Shown: positions 25,695-34,080 of the stretch, in pieces
Layout: each line of letters opens with the position of its first letter
Position numbering within the stretch: position 1 is the first letter of the stretch
DNA from: Erwinia rhapontici
GTDB taxonomy: Bacteria; Pseudomonadota; Gammaproteobacteria; Enterobacterales; Enterobacteriaceae
Length of the DNA stretch: 64,000 nucleotides
Assembly: GCF_012271765.1 (NCBI RefSeq)
Contig: NZ_VRKO01000010.1
Span: 442,884-506,883 of the forward strand
Direction of reading: 5' to 3'
Position numbers and translations under genes: made by a program
The notes under the pieces: generated by a model
The model's database searches: none
What the model was told of the DNA's origin: nothing
The model's input: the letters and a program-made list of their open reading frames with translations, nothing else

Positions 25695-26393
25695 TCAGAA
25701 CGGCGAGGCATTGCAGGCGTTGATCGGCACTTCGCTGATCGGATGAACAAAATGTAATTCACTGGCGTGCAGCATCATCCGCGGCGTCAGTTCGGTGCCT
25801 GGCAACAGGCGACCGCCATACAGATCGCAGCCCAGAATCGGGTGGCCCAGCTGCTGGCAGTGAATGCGTAGCTGGTGGGTGCGCCCGGTCTCCGGGGTGA
25901 GCTGTACCCGCGTCACAGGCAGTAACGTCCCGTCTTCCTGCTCCTGAACAATGCGCTCAACGACCCGATAGCGGGAGCGGGCGGGTTTACCGTGGATGGC
26001 ACAAATCGACATCAGCGGGAACAGCGCCGGATCGCGGGCAATCGCCGCATCAATGATCCCTTCATCATTATCCAGATGCCCGCACAACAGTGCACTGTAC
26101 ACCTTGGTCACCGTACGCTGGCTGAACTGCTGGCAAAGGGCGGCATTGATCGCCTTATTGCGCGCAATCACCATCAGCCCGGAAGTGCCGAAATCAAGCC
26201 GGTGGATCAGGGTGCAGCCGGGGAAAAGCTGTACCAGCCGGTGATGCACTGAATCGAGATTGAGCGGATTTTTCCCCGAGAGGCTGAGCAGCCCGGCGGG
26301 TTTATTGATCAGCACCAGGTGATCGTCCTGATACAGGACTTCAATCTTGTCATGGCAGGGTGGGGCAATAAAGGTATCGAAAATCACAGACAT
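25695..26393 (-). CDS. RluA-family pseudouridine synthase
   Basis: 232 residues with the catalytic motif HRLDFGTSGLMV (aspartate near 67), the LINKPAGLLSL opening and the TGRTHQLRIHCQQLGHPILGC segment. RluA enzymes change specific uridines of tRNA or 23S rRNA to pseudouridine. Residues around the catalytic loop differ from E. coli RluA (HRLDMATSG), and there is no N-terminal S4 domain, so it belongs to the short single-domain group. RNA target unknown. Convergent with yaiL. Confidence 0.9.
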   Translation of the reverse strand: MSVIFDTFIAPPCHDKIEVLYQDDHLVLINKPAGLLSLSGKNPLNLDSVHHRLVQLFPGCTLIHRLDFGTSGLMVIARNKAINAALCQQFSQRTVTKVYSALLCGHLDNDEGIIDAAIARDPALFPLMSICAIHGKPARSRYRVVERIVQEQEDGTLLPVTRVQLTPETGRTHQLRIHCQQLGHPILGCDLYGGRLLPGTELTPRMMLHASELHFVHPISEVPINACNASPF

Positions 26394-26632
26394 CAGACTG
26401 CCCCGGTAGCGAGTGGGAGCGGATAATAACGAATTTTCAGCCAGCTGGCGAATCTGGCTGTGCGCCCGTGGGCGTCAGCGTGCCGTCACCTCACTTGCAA
26501 CATAATCAGATAACCATTACCAATCATTCTATTTGCTTGTGTTTGTTTCAAACAGTAACGTTGTTAAAAATGGCGTATTAACGATGGGCTTATTATTAAT
26601 TTACCTCTGGAAGTAAAATGACGGGGTGAATT

Positions 26633-28252
26633 ATGACAACTTTATCTGGGGTGGGAATGAAGGGATTTTCAAAAGCCATTGCTTTTGCGGCAATGAGCCT
26701 GACGGCGTTTAACGTTGCAGCGGCAGAGAATAACAACAGTAATAATATTATTCGCTACGCAATATGGAGCAATCCCAGCGGTAACTTCCATCCCACGCTT
26801 TATTTTACTGACTACGATCGCGCGGTTATATTCACTCTGTTTGGCCGCTTGTTTACCCTCGATGAACAGCAAAACCCAAAACCGTCTCTCGCTGAAAAAT
26901 ATGACTACTCGGCTGACGGAAAAACACTGACGCTGCATTTAAAACCGGGCGTGAAATGGCATGATGGCACCGCGTTTACCGCGGAAGATGTCTATTTTAC
27001 CTATGCCACCGAAGCCGATGCGGGCTTCCCGAAAGACACCCCTGGCTTTGTCAAACACCTGGTGGGTTACGAGGATTACCATATGGGTAAAACGGACCGT
27101 TTAGCGGGCATCAAGGTGATTGACGCGCAAACCCTGAGCTTCACCTTTGTAGCCCCGTATGCTGCGGCCTTCTCTCACTTTGCCGACCGTCCTGTGCTGG
27201 CCCAACATATCTGGAGCAAAGTCCCGGTTAAAGAGTGGAATAAAGCGACTGACCTGCTGCGCAACCCGGTCGGCACCGGCCCTTACAAGTTTGTCGAGTT
27301 TCTCCCGGATCAGTACGTCAAGCTGGAACGCAACGACGACTATTACGGCGGAAAACCGAAAACCAAAACGCTGATATTTAAAGTCTCTAACGCACAGACG
27401 GTACAGAATGAGCTGATCAATGGCGACGTTGATATTGCTGAACTCTCATCATGGAATGGCCGCGATTTACAGACGTATAAAAATGCCGGCATTCAGATTA
27501 TTGAGCAGCCGGGCGTAGGTGCACAGTATTTATCACTGGATACGCGCAATAAAAATCTGTCCGATCGCCGGGTCAGACAGGCGCTGGTCTATGGCATTGA
27601 CCGACAGGCGATTGTCGATAAATTACTCTACGGTCACGCTCAGATATTCAATACCAAAGATAATCCGCACAGCCCTTACTACCCTAAAGCGTTAAATAAT
27701 TATGCCTATAACCCTGAAAAGGCGAAGGCGTTATTAAAAGAAGCCGGTTGGGCAGACACCAACGGTGATGGCGTTGTCGATAAAGACGGCAAAGATTTCA
27801 CCCTAACCATTAACTACCCGACAGGGAACCGCACCCGCGAACTCACCGCACCCGTTATTCAGCAAAACCTGAAAAAAATCGGCATCAACGTGGTGCTTAA
27901 CGTCGCCGACTTCAACGCCACGCTCTCTATTTTGCAGGACAAAGCGCAAGTCTACGATGGCGTGTTGATGGGAGGGACTTTCAGGCCTGGCGAATATGAT
28001 AACAACTTCTGGTGGGAACGATTCTCCACCCCACAGCTGGACGCTTTCGCCAGTCAGTTTAATGCCACCATCGACCGTGACGCCCTCAAGACCAGCGTTG
28101 GCGGGTGGTTAACCGGGATTAATGAAGAAGTGCCGCACGTCTGGCTCTACATCCCCAATATCGGCTACGCCCTGAGTAAGCGAATAACAAGCTATCACTC
28201 TTACCCTTATGAACCTTTCGCCGATGTCGCTGGCTGGAGCGTAAAACAGTAA
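26633..28252 (+). CDS. Peptide ABC transporter substrate-binding protein (SBP_bac_5)
   Basis: 539 residues with a signal peptide (FSKAIAFAAMSLTAFNVAAAEN). The body is the OppA/DppA fold: LTLHLKPGVKWHDGTAFTAED near 101-121, NPVGTGPYKF, RRVRQALVYGIDRQAIVDK and YPTGNRTRELTAPVIQQNL. It binds peptides or other oligo-solutes in the periplasm and hands them to the permease encoded just downstream. It is the first of five linked genes (two permeases, M20 peptidase, fused ATPase). ATG 26657 is an alternative start that trims eight residues before the signal peptide. Confidence 0.92.
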   Translation: MTTLSGVGMKGFSKAIAFAAMSLTAFNVAAAENNNSNNIIRYAIWSNPSGNFHPTLYFTDYDRAVIFTLFGRLFTLDEQQNPKPSLAEKYDYSADGKTLTLHLKPGVKWHDGTAFTAEDVYFTYATEADAGFPKDTPGFVKHLVGYEDYHMGKTDRLAGIKVIDAQTLSFTFVAPYAAAFSHFADRPVLAQHIWSKVPVKEWNKATDLLRNPVGTGPYKFVEFLPDQYVKLERNDDYYGGKPKTKTLIFKVSNAQTVQNELINGDVDIAELSSWNGRDLQTYKNAGIQIIEQPGVGAQYLSLDTRNKNLSDRRVRQALVYGIDRQAIVDKLLYGHAQIFNTKDNPHSPYYPKALNNYAYNPEKAKALLKEAGWADTNGDGVVDKDGKDFTLTINYPTGNRTRELTAPVIQQNLKKIGINVVLNVADFNATLSILQDKAQVYDGVLMGGTFRPGEYDNNFWWERFSTPQLDAFASQFNATIDRDALKTSVGGWLTGINEEVPHVWLYIPNIGYALSKRITSYHSYPYEPFADVAGWSVKQ

Positions 28253-28268
28253 CGCATTGCACGGTACA

Positions 28269-28324
28269 GGGTTTTACAGAGCACCTCTTCTGTAAAACCC
28301 GTTCACTTCAGCACGGGATTTTTT
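28269..28324 (+). promoter_or_regulatory. Intercistronic hairpin and overlapping terminator-like stem
   Basis: GGGTTTTACAGA and TCTGTAAAACCC make a perfect 12-bp stem (28269-28300). The CCC of its right arm can instead pair as CCCGT with ACGGG (28298-28317), which is followed by ATTTTTT directly before the permease ATG. The layout fits 3'-end protection of the binding-protein message, with partial termination ahead of the permease genes. Confidence 0.65.
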
Positions 28325-29290
28325 ATGTTCAGGGTTATTTTTCACAGGTTACTGATCGCTGTTCCGGTGCTTATCGGCATCTCGCTGCTGGTCTTCTTCT
28401 TAATACAGTTACAGCCCGGCGATCCGCTGGTCGGCATGATCTCGCCCGAAACAACGCCAGAGCAGAAACAGGAAATGCTGCGTCAGGCTGGCTACCTGGA
28501 CCCGATATGGCTGCAATACTTGCGCTGGGCTTCGCGAGCGATGGTGGGTGACTTCGGTTACTCCTTACAGAGTGGGGCACCGGTACTCACGCTTATCGGT
28601 GAACGGGTCTTCAACACGCTATTGCTGGCGGGCAGTTCGCTGTTGATCACCTTAATCGTGGCGCTGCCGCTGGGGATTTATCTCGGTCTGCGCCGTGGTG
28701 CTACGGCGGATATCGCGGTCTCGCTGTTGTCTTTTGTCATCCTCTCCATTCCGGTATTTTTTATTGCCATTTTACTGGTGAAAGTCTTTGCCATGAATCT
28801 GCGCTGGTTTCCCGTTTCGGGCGTCTCTACGCTGGGCAGTCACCTTACCGGTTTTGATCATATTGTCGATGTGGCTAAACACCTTGTTTTGCCCGCAGTC
28901 ACGCTGGCGTTAGGCAACATCGCTATTTTTAGCCGTTACCTGCGTTCCAGCATCAGCGAGTTAATTAACCAGAACTTTATCAAGGCGCTGTTCGCCAGGG
29001 GAATGAGGCGATCGGGCGTGATCTATCCGCATTTGCTGAAAAATGCCGCCAAACCGCTGATTACCGTGGTGGGGATGGAGATCCCGGCGCTGCTCTCGGC
29101 AACGCTGCTGACCGAGATTATCTTTAACTGGCCGGGCATCGGACGTCTGAGTTTTGATGCTATCCAGTCACGCGATTTTCCCCTGTTGATGGGCATTGTG
29201 CTCTTTCTGGCGGTGATCACTTTAGCCATCAATATCCTCGCGGATATTCTCTATGCACTCGCCGACCCGCGAGTAAGGCTGACCCGATGA
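28325..29290 (+). CDS. Peptide ABC transporter permease (DppB/OppB type)
   Basis: 321 residues, six membrane helices, BPD_transp_1 fold. The N-terminal FHRLLIAVPVLIGISLLVF and the EAA-loop region (LFARGMRRSGVIYPHLLKNAAKP) match the B-type permease of dipeptide/nickel/oligopeptide systems. It forms the inner-membrane channel with the C-type permease encoded next, with which it overlaps by four bases. The start follows the T-rich tail of the intercistronic hairpin. Confidence 0.93.
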   Translation: MFRVIFHRLLIAVPVLIGISLLVFFLIQLQPGDPLVGMISPETTPEQKQEMLRQAGYLDPIWLQYLRWASRAMVGDFGYSLQSGAPVLTLIGERVFNTLLLAGSSLLITLIVALPLGIYLGLRRGATADIAVSLLSFVILSIPVFFIAILLVKVFAMNLRWFPVSGVSTLGSHLTGFDHIVDVAKHLVLPAVTLALGNIAIFSRYLRSSISELINQNFIKALFARGMRRSGVIYPHLLKNAAKPLITVVGMEIPALLSATLLTEIIFNWPGIGRLSFDAIQSRDFPLLMGIVLFLAVITLAINILADILYALADPRVRLTR

Positions 29291-30213
29291 TGCTGAACCA
29301 TGATGACGCGGCTCTGCGGCCGCGAACCCGGCTGCATCCCCTGCTGAAGGATCACTATTTCGTCAGTGGATTGATTCTACTGACGCTGCTTGCTGCTTTT
29401 TCCCTCTTCGCGCCCTGGCTGACACTCTACAACCCCGATGATATGGATCTCTACAATATTGAGGCACCGCCCGGCAGCGAACACTGGCTGGGTACCGATG
29501 AGATTGGCCGCGATGTCTTCTCGCGGCTGCTCTACGGCGGCCGCGTATCCATCATGGTCGCGCTGGCCGCGGTGCTCTTTCAGGCGGCGATCGGCATCGT
29601 ACTCGGCAGCATCGCGGGCTATAAAAGCGGTGTGGCCGATATGATCATTATGCGCATCACCGACATCATCATGTGTTTTCCCTTTTACGCGATGGCGATA
29701 ACTCTCGCCGCCCTGCTGGGTGCCAGCGTCTGGAACGTGATTCTGATCATCGGCGTGCTTCACTGGACGGGTATCGCCCGGCTGGTGCGCGCTGAACTGC
29801 TGTCGCTGCGCGAAAGCGGCTATGTTCAGGCCGCAAAATCCATGGGCGTGAGCAGCTTCACGATTGTCTGGCGGCATTTGCTGAGGAATGCCTGCGCGCC
29901 CATCGTCGTAAATCTTACCCTCGCGGTGGCGAATGCGATTCTTGCCGAAGCCGCGCTGAGCTTTATCGGGCTGGGCGTCAAACAGCCGCAGCCGTCATGG
30001 GGCAACATGCTGTCGGCGGCGCAAAGTATCAGAGTCATTGATGACGAATGGTGGCTGTGGATCCCCCCCGGCTTAACCATTGTGTTGATGGTTTTGGCGA
30101 TCAACTTTATCGGCGAGGGGCTTGCCCGGGTGTTAAATCCACGGCCTGCGGTCCCGGTGAAAGATATCCACCTTCACTCGCTGAAACTCTCCCAAAAAAG
30201 GAAAAGCGCATGA
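29287..30213 (+). CDS. Peptide ABC transporter permease (DppC/OppC type)
   Basis: 308 residues with an N-terminal helix followed by a periplasmic segment carrying the C-type signature HWLGTDEIGRDVFSRLLYGGR (near 67-87). The EAA loop is YVQAAKSMGVSSFTIVWRHLL, and FIGLGVKQPQPSWGNML closes the family pattern. It pairs with the B-type permease. Its start overlaps the previous stop and its stop overlaps the M20 peptidase start (ATGA), showing translational coupling. Confidence 0.93.
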   Translation: MMLNHDDAALRPRTRLHPLLKDHYFVSGLILLTLLAAFSLFAPWLTLYNPDDMDLYNIEAPPGSEHWLGTDEIGRDVFSRLLYGGRVSIMVALAAVLFQAAIGIVLGSIAGYKSGVADMIIMRITDIIMCFPFYAMAITLAALLGASVWNVILIIGVLHWTGIARLVRAELLSLRESGYVQAAKSMGVSSFTIVWRHLLRNACAPIVVNLTLAVANAILAEAALSFIGLGVKQPQPSWGNMLSAAQSIRVIDDEWWLWIPPGLTIVLMVLAINFIGEGLARVLNPRPAVPVKDIHLHSLKLSQKRKSA

Positions 30214-31751
30214 GTCAGTCACTGCAGGAAAAAGGCTTTACCGGAAATCTCTCCGCAGAGGAGACCGCTTTTTCGGAAAAAATTGAACAGTGGTTTGAGC
30301 AACACCGTGAAGAATTCATTCAGGATCTGCTGCAATGGGTGGCTTATCCGAGCATTGCCGATGAGAAATTAGCGCAGGACGGCAAGCCCTATGGCAACGA
30401 GGTGGACGCGATTTTCCAGCACGTTAAAGCGCAGGCGGAGAAGCTGGGCTTTGCCACCGAAGCGCATCAGGGGCACGCGCTGTCTGTGCTGGCGGATAAC
30501 CGCAACGCGACCCAGGATTTGGGGCTGATCTCGCATCTTGATGTTGTGCCACCCGGCGATAACTGGACCTTTGCGCCGTTCGAACCGTTCCACAAACAGG
30601 GTTTCGTTATTGGCCGCGGGGCATCGGATAACAAAGGCCCGGCGCTGCTGGACCTCTACCTGCTGCGTGCCTTCCGCGATCTCGGCGTCTTCCTGCATCA
30701 CAAGCTGCGCGTGATCTACGGGGGCGCAGAAGAAATTGGTATGGGCGACATGAAATACTTCGCGAAAAACGGGCCGGTTCCGCGCTTTTCCGTGATCACC
30801 GATGGCGCATTCCCCGTCAACTATGCGCAAAAAGGCGGTCTGAACCTGATTTTACAGATCCCGACCGGCCCGGTGTTATCCCGTCTGTCGGCGGGCGTGG
30901 CGGAAAATGCCGTTCCGGCCAGTGCGACACTGCGTTTGACCGCTACGGACATTGCCACCGTTGACAGTGCGCTTGCCCGATTACCTGCCGGGCTGCGCGA
31001 ATCGCTGTCGATTACGCCTGACGGCAGCGATGTGCTGCTGGTATCGCATGGCAAATCCGGGCACGCCGCCTTTCCTGAAAACACGCAAAATGCCATCCCG
31101 CTGCTGCTGAATGCCGCCGTGGGTGCCGGGCTGCTGGCTGATGCAGACCTCAATGCGGCAACGCTGATTGCGCAGCTGCTGGCCGATCCCTGGGGGCACG
31201 GAGCGGGTATTGCCTTTGAAGATGAGCAGACCGGTAAGCTGACGTTGAACGGGGGATTAGCGATCCCGAATGCGCACGGTGTGGCGATCTATCTGGATAT
31301 TCGCTATCCGATTTTTACCGATAAAGACGGTTTGCTGGCGACGCTGAAACAGACCATTGCGCCGCTGAACGGCAGCTTAACGATCCTGCGTGACGACGTG
31401 CCGATGCATGTGGATAAAGACAGCCTGCTGGTGCAGCGCTTGCAGCAAACCTATGACGCGATAGCGGACGCCAAAACCGACCCTTACACCATGGGCGGCG
31501 GCACCCATGCGCGGGTATTGCCGAACGCCATCACCTTTGGCCCGGGATTTGGCCGGGGTGCATCGGCGTTGTTTAACGGTGAAAACGTCAGCGAGCGCCC
31601 TGACTTTATCCCTGACGGGCATGGCTCTCCGCACGGCCCTGACGAGTTTGTGTCGATTGAAAACCTGAAGCGCGCGTTTAAAGTCTATGCGATCGCCATT
31701 CCGCGGTTAGACAGCTGGCTGGCGCAGGGATTAATCGACAATGCCGGATAA
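30210..31751 (+). CDS. M20-family dipeptidase/peptidase, transporter-linked
   Basis: 513 residues when started at ATG 30210, which overlaps the permease stop. Zinc-site residues are visible: LISHLDVVPPGD (His), GRGASDNKGPALL (Asp), GGAEEIGMGD (Glu pair) and GGGTHAR (His). This is the PepV/M20 layout of metallopeptidases that split dipeptides or N-acyl amino acids in the cytosol. Placed between permease and ATPase genes, it probably cleaves the imported solute. Such a peptidase inside the transporter operon suggests a non-standard dipeptide such as a beta-Ala or D-amino-acid peptide, which is inference. Confidence 0.9.
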   Translation: MSQSLQEKGFTGNLSAEETAFSEKIEQWFEQHREEFIQDLLQWVAYPSIADEKLAQDGKPYGNEVDAIFQHVKAQAEKLGFATEAHQGHALSVLADNRNATQDLGLISHLDVVPPGDNWTFAPFEPFHKQGFVIGRGASDNKGPALLDLYLLRAFRDLGVFLHHKLRVIYGGAEEIGMGDMKYFAKNGPVPRFSVITDGAFPVNYAQKGGLNLILQIPTGPVLSRLSAGVAENAVPASATLRLTATDIATVDSALARLPAGLRESLSITPDGSDVLLVSHGKSGHAAFPENTQNAIPLLLNAAVGAGLLADADLNAATLIAQLLADPWGHGAGIAFEDEQTGKLTLNGGLAIPNAHGVAIYLDIRYPIFTDKDGLLATLKQTIAPLNGSLTILRDDVPMHVDKDSLLVQRLQQTYDAIADAKTDPYTMGGGTHARVLPNAITFGPGFGRGASALFNGENVSERPDFIPDGHGSPHGPDEFVSIENLKRAFKVYAIAIPRLDSWLAQGLIDNAG

Positions 31752-33405
31752 CACACCGTTACTCCGCATTGAAGGGCTGTCCGTGTGCTATCCGGGGCAG
31801 GACGCAGGCGTGACCGCAGTGGATCAGGTCAGCCTGAGTCTCGCTGCCGGAGAAATACTGGCCGTCATCGGCGAGTCGGGGGCTGGAAAATCGGCCATTG
31901 CGCAGGCGATCCCGGGATTATTACCGGCGAATGCCATCGTTTCCGGCAAGATCCTGTTTCAGGGTATCGATCTGCTGAGGTTAAATCGTACTGAACTTTC
32001 CACCCTCAGAGGGCGGGAGATCGCGATGGTATTTCAGGACCCGACGTCATCGCTCGACCCGGTTTTCTCCGTCGGCACCCAGCTGGATGAGTCGATTGCC
32101 CTGTGCGATCCGTCACTCAAGGCTGCACAGCGCAAGGCGCGTGCCATTGAGCTGCTGTCGCAGGTGGGCATTCCGCAGGCGGATAAACGCCTGAAGAACT
32201 ACCCTCATCAATTCTCAGGTGGCCAGATCCAGCGCATCATGATCGCGATGGCGCTGGCCGGACGCCCGAAGATGCTGATTGCCGATGAGCCGACCACTGC
32301 GCTGGACGTGACCACTCAGCAGGAAATACTCGACCTGCTGTTCAGCCTGAACCAGCAGTCCGGTATGGCGCTGCTGCTGATCACCCACGACATGGGCGTG
32401 GTCGCTGATATTGCACAGCGGGTGATTGTAATGCGGCACGGGAAAATAGAGGAAAACAGTGCGGCAAAAACCCTGTTCCGCGCGCCTGAAAGTGCCTATA
32501 CCCGCCAGCTGCTGGCGGCGATCCCATCATCCACATCAACACCGGTCGCCGTTGAGGAAACGTTTGAGGCACTGGTGCGGGTGGATGACGTGCACATCAG
32601 TTATCCGGCAGGGTTTGGCAAGCGCCATAATATTGTTAATGGCGTCTCTTTTAACATCGGCAAAGGCGAGTTCCTCGGCCTGCTGGGGGAGTCCGGATCG
32701 GGGAAGACCACCCTGGGTCGCAGCCTGCTGGGCATCATTAAACCGCACCAGGGAACGCTGACGCTGGCGGGCGAGGCGATTTATCATCCCAGCCGCACGC
32801 GCAGCAAAGCGATTAAATCGCAGGTTGGGGCTATTTTCCAGAACCCGCTTAGCTCGCTGAATCCCCGCATGACGCTCGGCCAGTCGATTGCTGAACCCTT
32901 GCGCACGCACACCACGTTAAAAGAGGCGGCGATCCTCAAGCGGGTGACGTCATTAATCACGGAGGTTGGGCTTCCCGCCGAATGGCAGCAGAAATATCCG
33001 TATGAGATTTCAGGCGGGCAGTGCCAGCGCATTGCGATTGCCCGTGCGCTGGCGCTGAACCCGCAGCTATTAATTGCTGACGAACCCACCTCGGCACTGG
33101 ATGTCTCTATCCAGGAAAGCATCCTCACACTGCTGCGCAATCTGCAAAAGGAGTATCAGTTTGCCTGCCTGTTTATCAGCCACGACCTGGCGGTGGTGCG
33201 CAGCCTGTGCCAGTCGGTGCTGGTATTGAAAGACGGTCATGTGGTTGAGCAGGGGCGGGTCAGTGAGTTGTTCTCCCGGCCTGCCAGTGACTATACGCGA
33301 TCGCTGATCGACAGCATTCCTTTTGCCGATCCGCAGCATCAGGAAAATAAACGCCGCCAGCGAGCGCCGTGGCTATTTGCTCACCCCTGGGAACTTGTGA
33401 CATGA
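31741..33405 (+). CDS. Fused double-ATPase of the peptide ABC importer
   Basis: 554 residues carrying two complete ABC ATPases, so it unites the DppD and DppF roles as in GsiA. First copy: Walker A GESGAGKS, signature FSGGQIQRI, Walker B LLIADEPTTALD. Second copy: GESGSGKT, ISGGQCQRI, LLIADEPTSALD. It energises the two upstream permeases at the cytoplasmic face. The gene overlaps the peptidase by 11 bases and ends the operon. A weak hairpin (TGACA/TGTCA then GTGTTTTT, 33403-33425) follows the stop. Confidence 0.93.
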   Translation: MPDNTPLLRIEGLSVCYPGQDAGVTAVDQVSLSLAAGEILAVIGESGAGKSAIAQAIPGLLPANAIVSGKILFQGIDLLRLNRTELSTLRGREIAMVFQDPTSSLDPVFSVGTQLDESIALCDPSLKAAQRKARAIELLSQVGIPQADKRLKNYPHQFSGGQIQRIMIAMALAGRPKMLIADEPTTALDVTTQQEILDLLFSLNQQSGMALLLITHDMGVVADIAQRVIVMRHGKIEENSAAKTLFRAPESAYTRQLLAAIPSSTSTPVAVEETFEALVRVDDVHISYPAGFGKRHNIVNGVSFNIGKGEFLGLLGESGSGKTTLGRSLLGIIKPHQGTLTLAGEAIYHPSRTRSKAIKSQVGAIFQNPLSSLNPRMTLGQSIAEPLRTHTTLKEAAILKRVTSLITEVGLPAEWQQKYPYEISGGQCQRIAIARALALNPQLLIADEPTSALDVSIQESILTLLRNLQKEYQFACLFISHDLAVVRSLCQSVLVLKDGHVVEQGRVSELFSRPASDYTRSLIDSIPFADPQHQENKRRQRAPWLFAHPWELVT

Positions 33406-33561
33406 CAGTGCCGTGTCAGTGTTTTTATAGAAAGAGGATGTCGCACAGGATAATATTTACCGCGTCACCCCACTTATTTACCCTCAGCCCTGGATTGTTT
33501 AATAACAGGGAAATGTGATGGAAAACGGTTTCAGTATTGCCATGACCCCGGTGCTTTAAAA

Positions 33562-33888
33562 ATGAAAAAATTCACAACTATCAGTACCTTTTTTATCGTT
33601 TTTTTTGGACAGGATAGCGATGAATATGGCGAAACTTATCAAGAGATTGTCGATTCTGCTTTTAAGATTTATGTTGAAGATGCTGGTCATTATCTCGATA
33701 ACCTGATTACCAATATTGACGACTTCCGCCAATGTTACCCGGATAATGAGTCCGCAGTTGTTGCCCTGAATGAACTTACCGACGGCTCTGTGGGGGATAC
33801 GAGATATCACACACCAACACTTCTTGGCTTCCTGGAATGGCTTTCCTCTACTCTGAAACAAAAGCGTGATGAGCATAACGCCAGATAA
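33562..33888 (+). CDS. Small hypothetical protein, possibly frameshifted at its 5' end
   Basis: 108 residues, acidic, with no signal peptide or membrane segment that I trust. The body (DEYGETYQEIVDSAF, then YLDNLITNIDDF and LLGFLEWLSSTL) has the look of small immunity-type proteins such as contact-dependent-inhibition immunity families, but I cannot confirm this. Just upstream a 13-codon frame (ATG 33518, MENGFSIAMTPVL, stop 33557) ends two bases before this start, at an A-rich run. A one-base insertion there would join them into one longer protein. Confidence 0.5.
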   Translation: MKKFTTISTFFIVFFGQDSDEYGETYQEIVDSAFKIYVEDAGHYLDNLITNIDDFRQCYPDNESAVVALNELTDGSVGDTRYHTPTLLGFLEWLSSTLKQKRDEHNAR

Positions 33889-34023
33889 ACCCCCGGGTCC
33901 ACGTTCTTGTGGGCCACTGTCACCCTGTTACCTCCCTGAACCTAACATCAGATGGCTAGCGAGCACCGGTAATTTCACTCGGCTTGATACAGTATGGTGA
34001 CTCTGCTGTGTGACAAAGGCTTC

Positions 34024-34044
34024 TATAATTCAATATGATTGAAT
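34024..34044 (+). promoter_or_regulatory. -10 box with overlapping dyad ahead of hscC
   Basis: TATAAT at 34024-34029 runs straight into ATTCAAT-ATG-ATTGAAT, a perfect 7-bp inverted repeat centred at 34036. It lies 37-57 bases upstream of hscC, where a bound repressor would cover the start point. The -35 region is poor. Confidence 0.4.
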
Positions 34045-34080
34045 AAAATCGATGGAACACATCATTGATGAGAAAGAATC

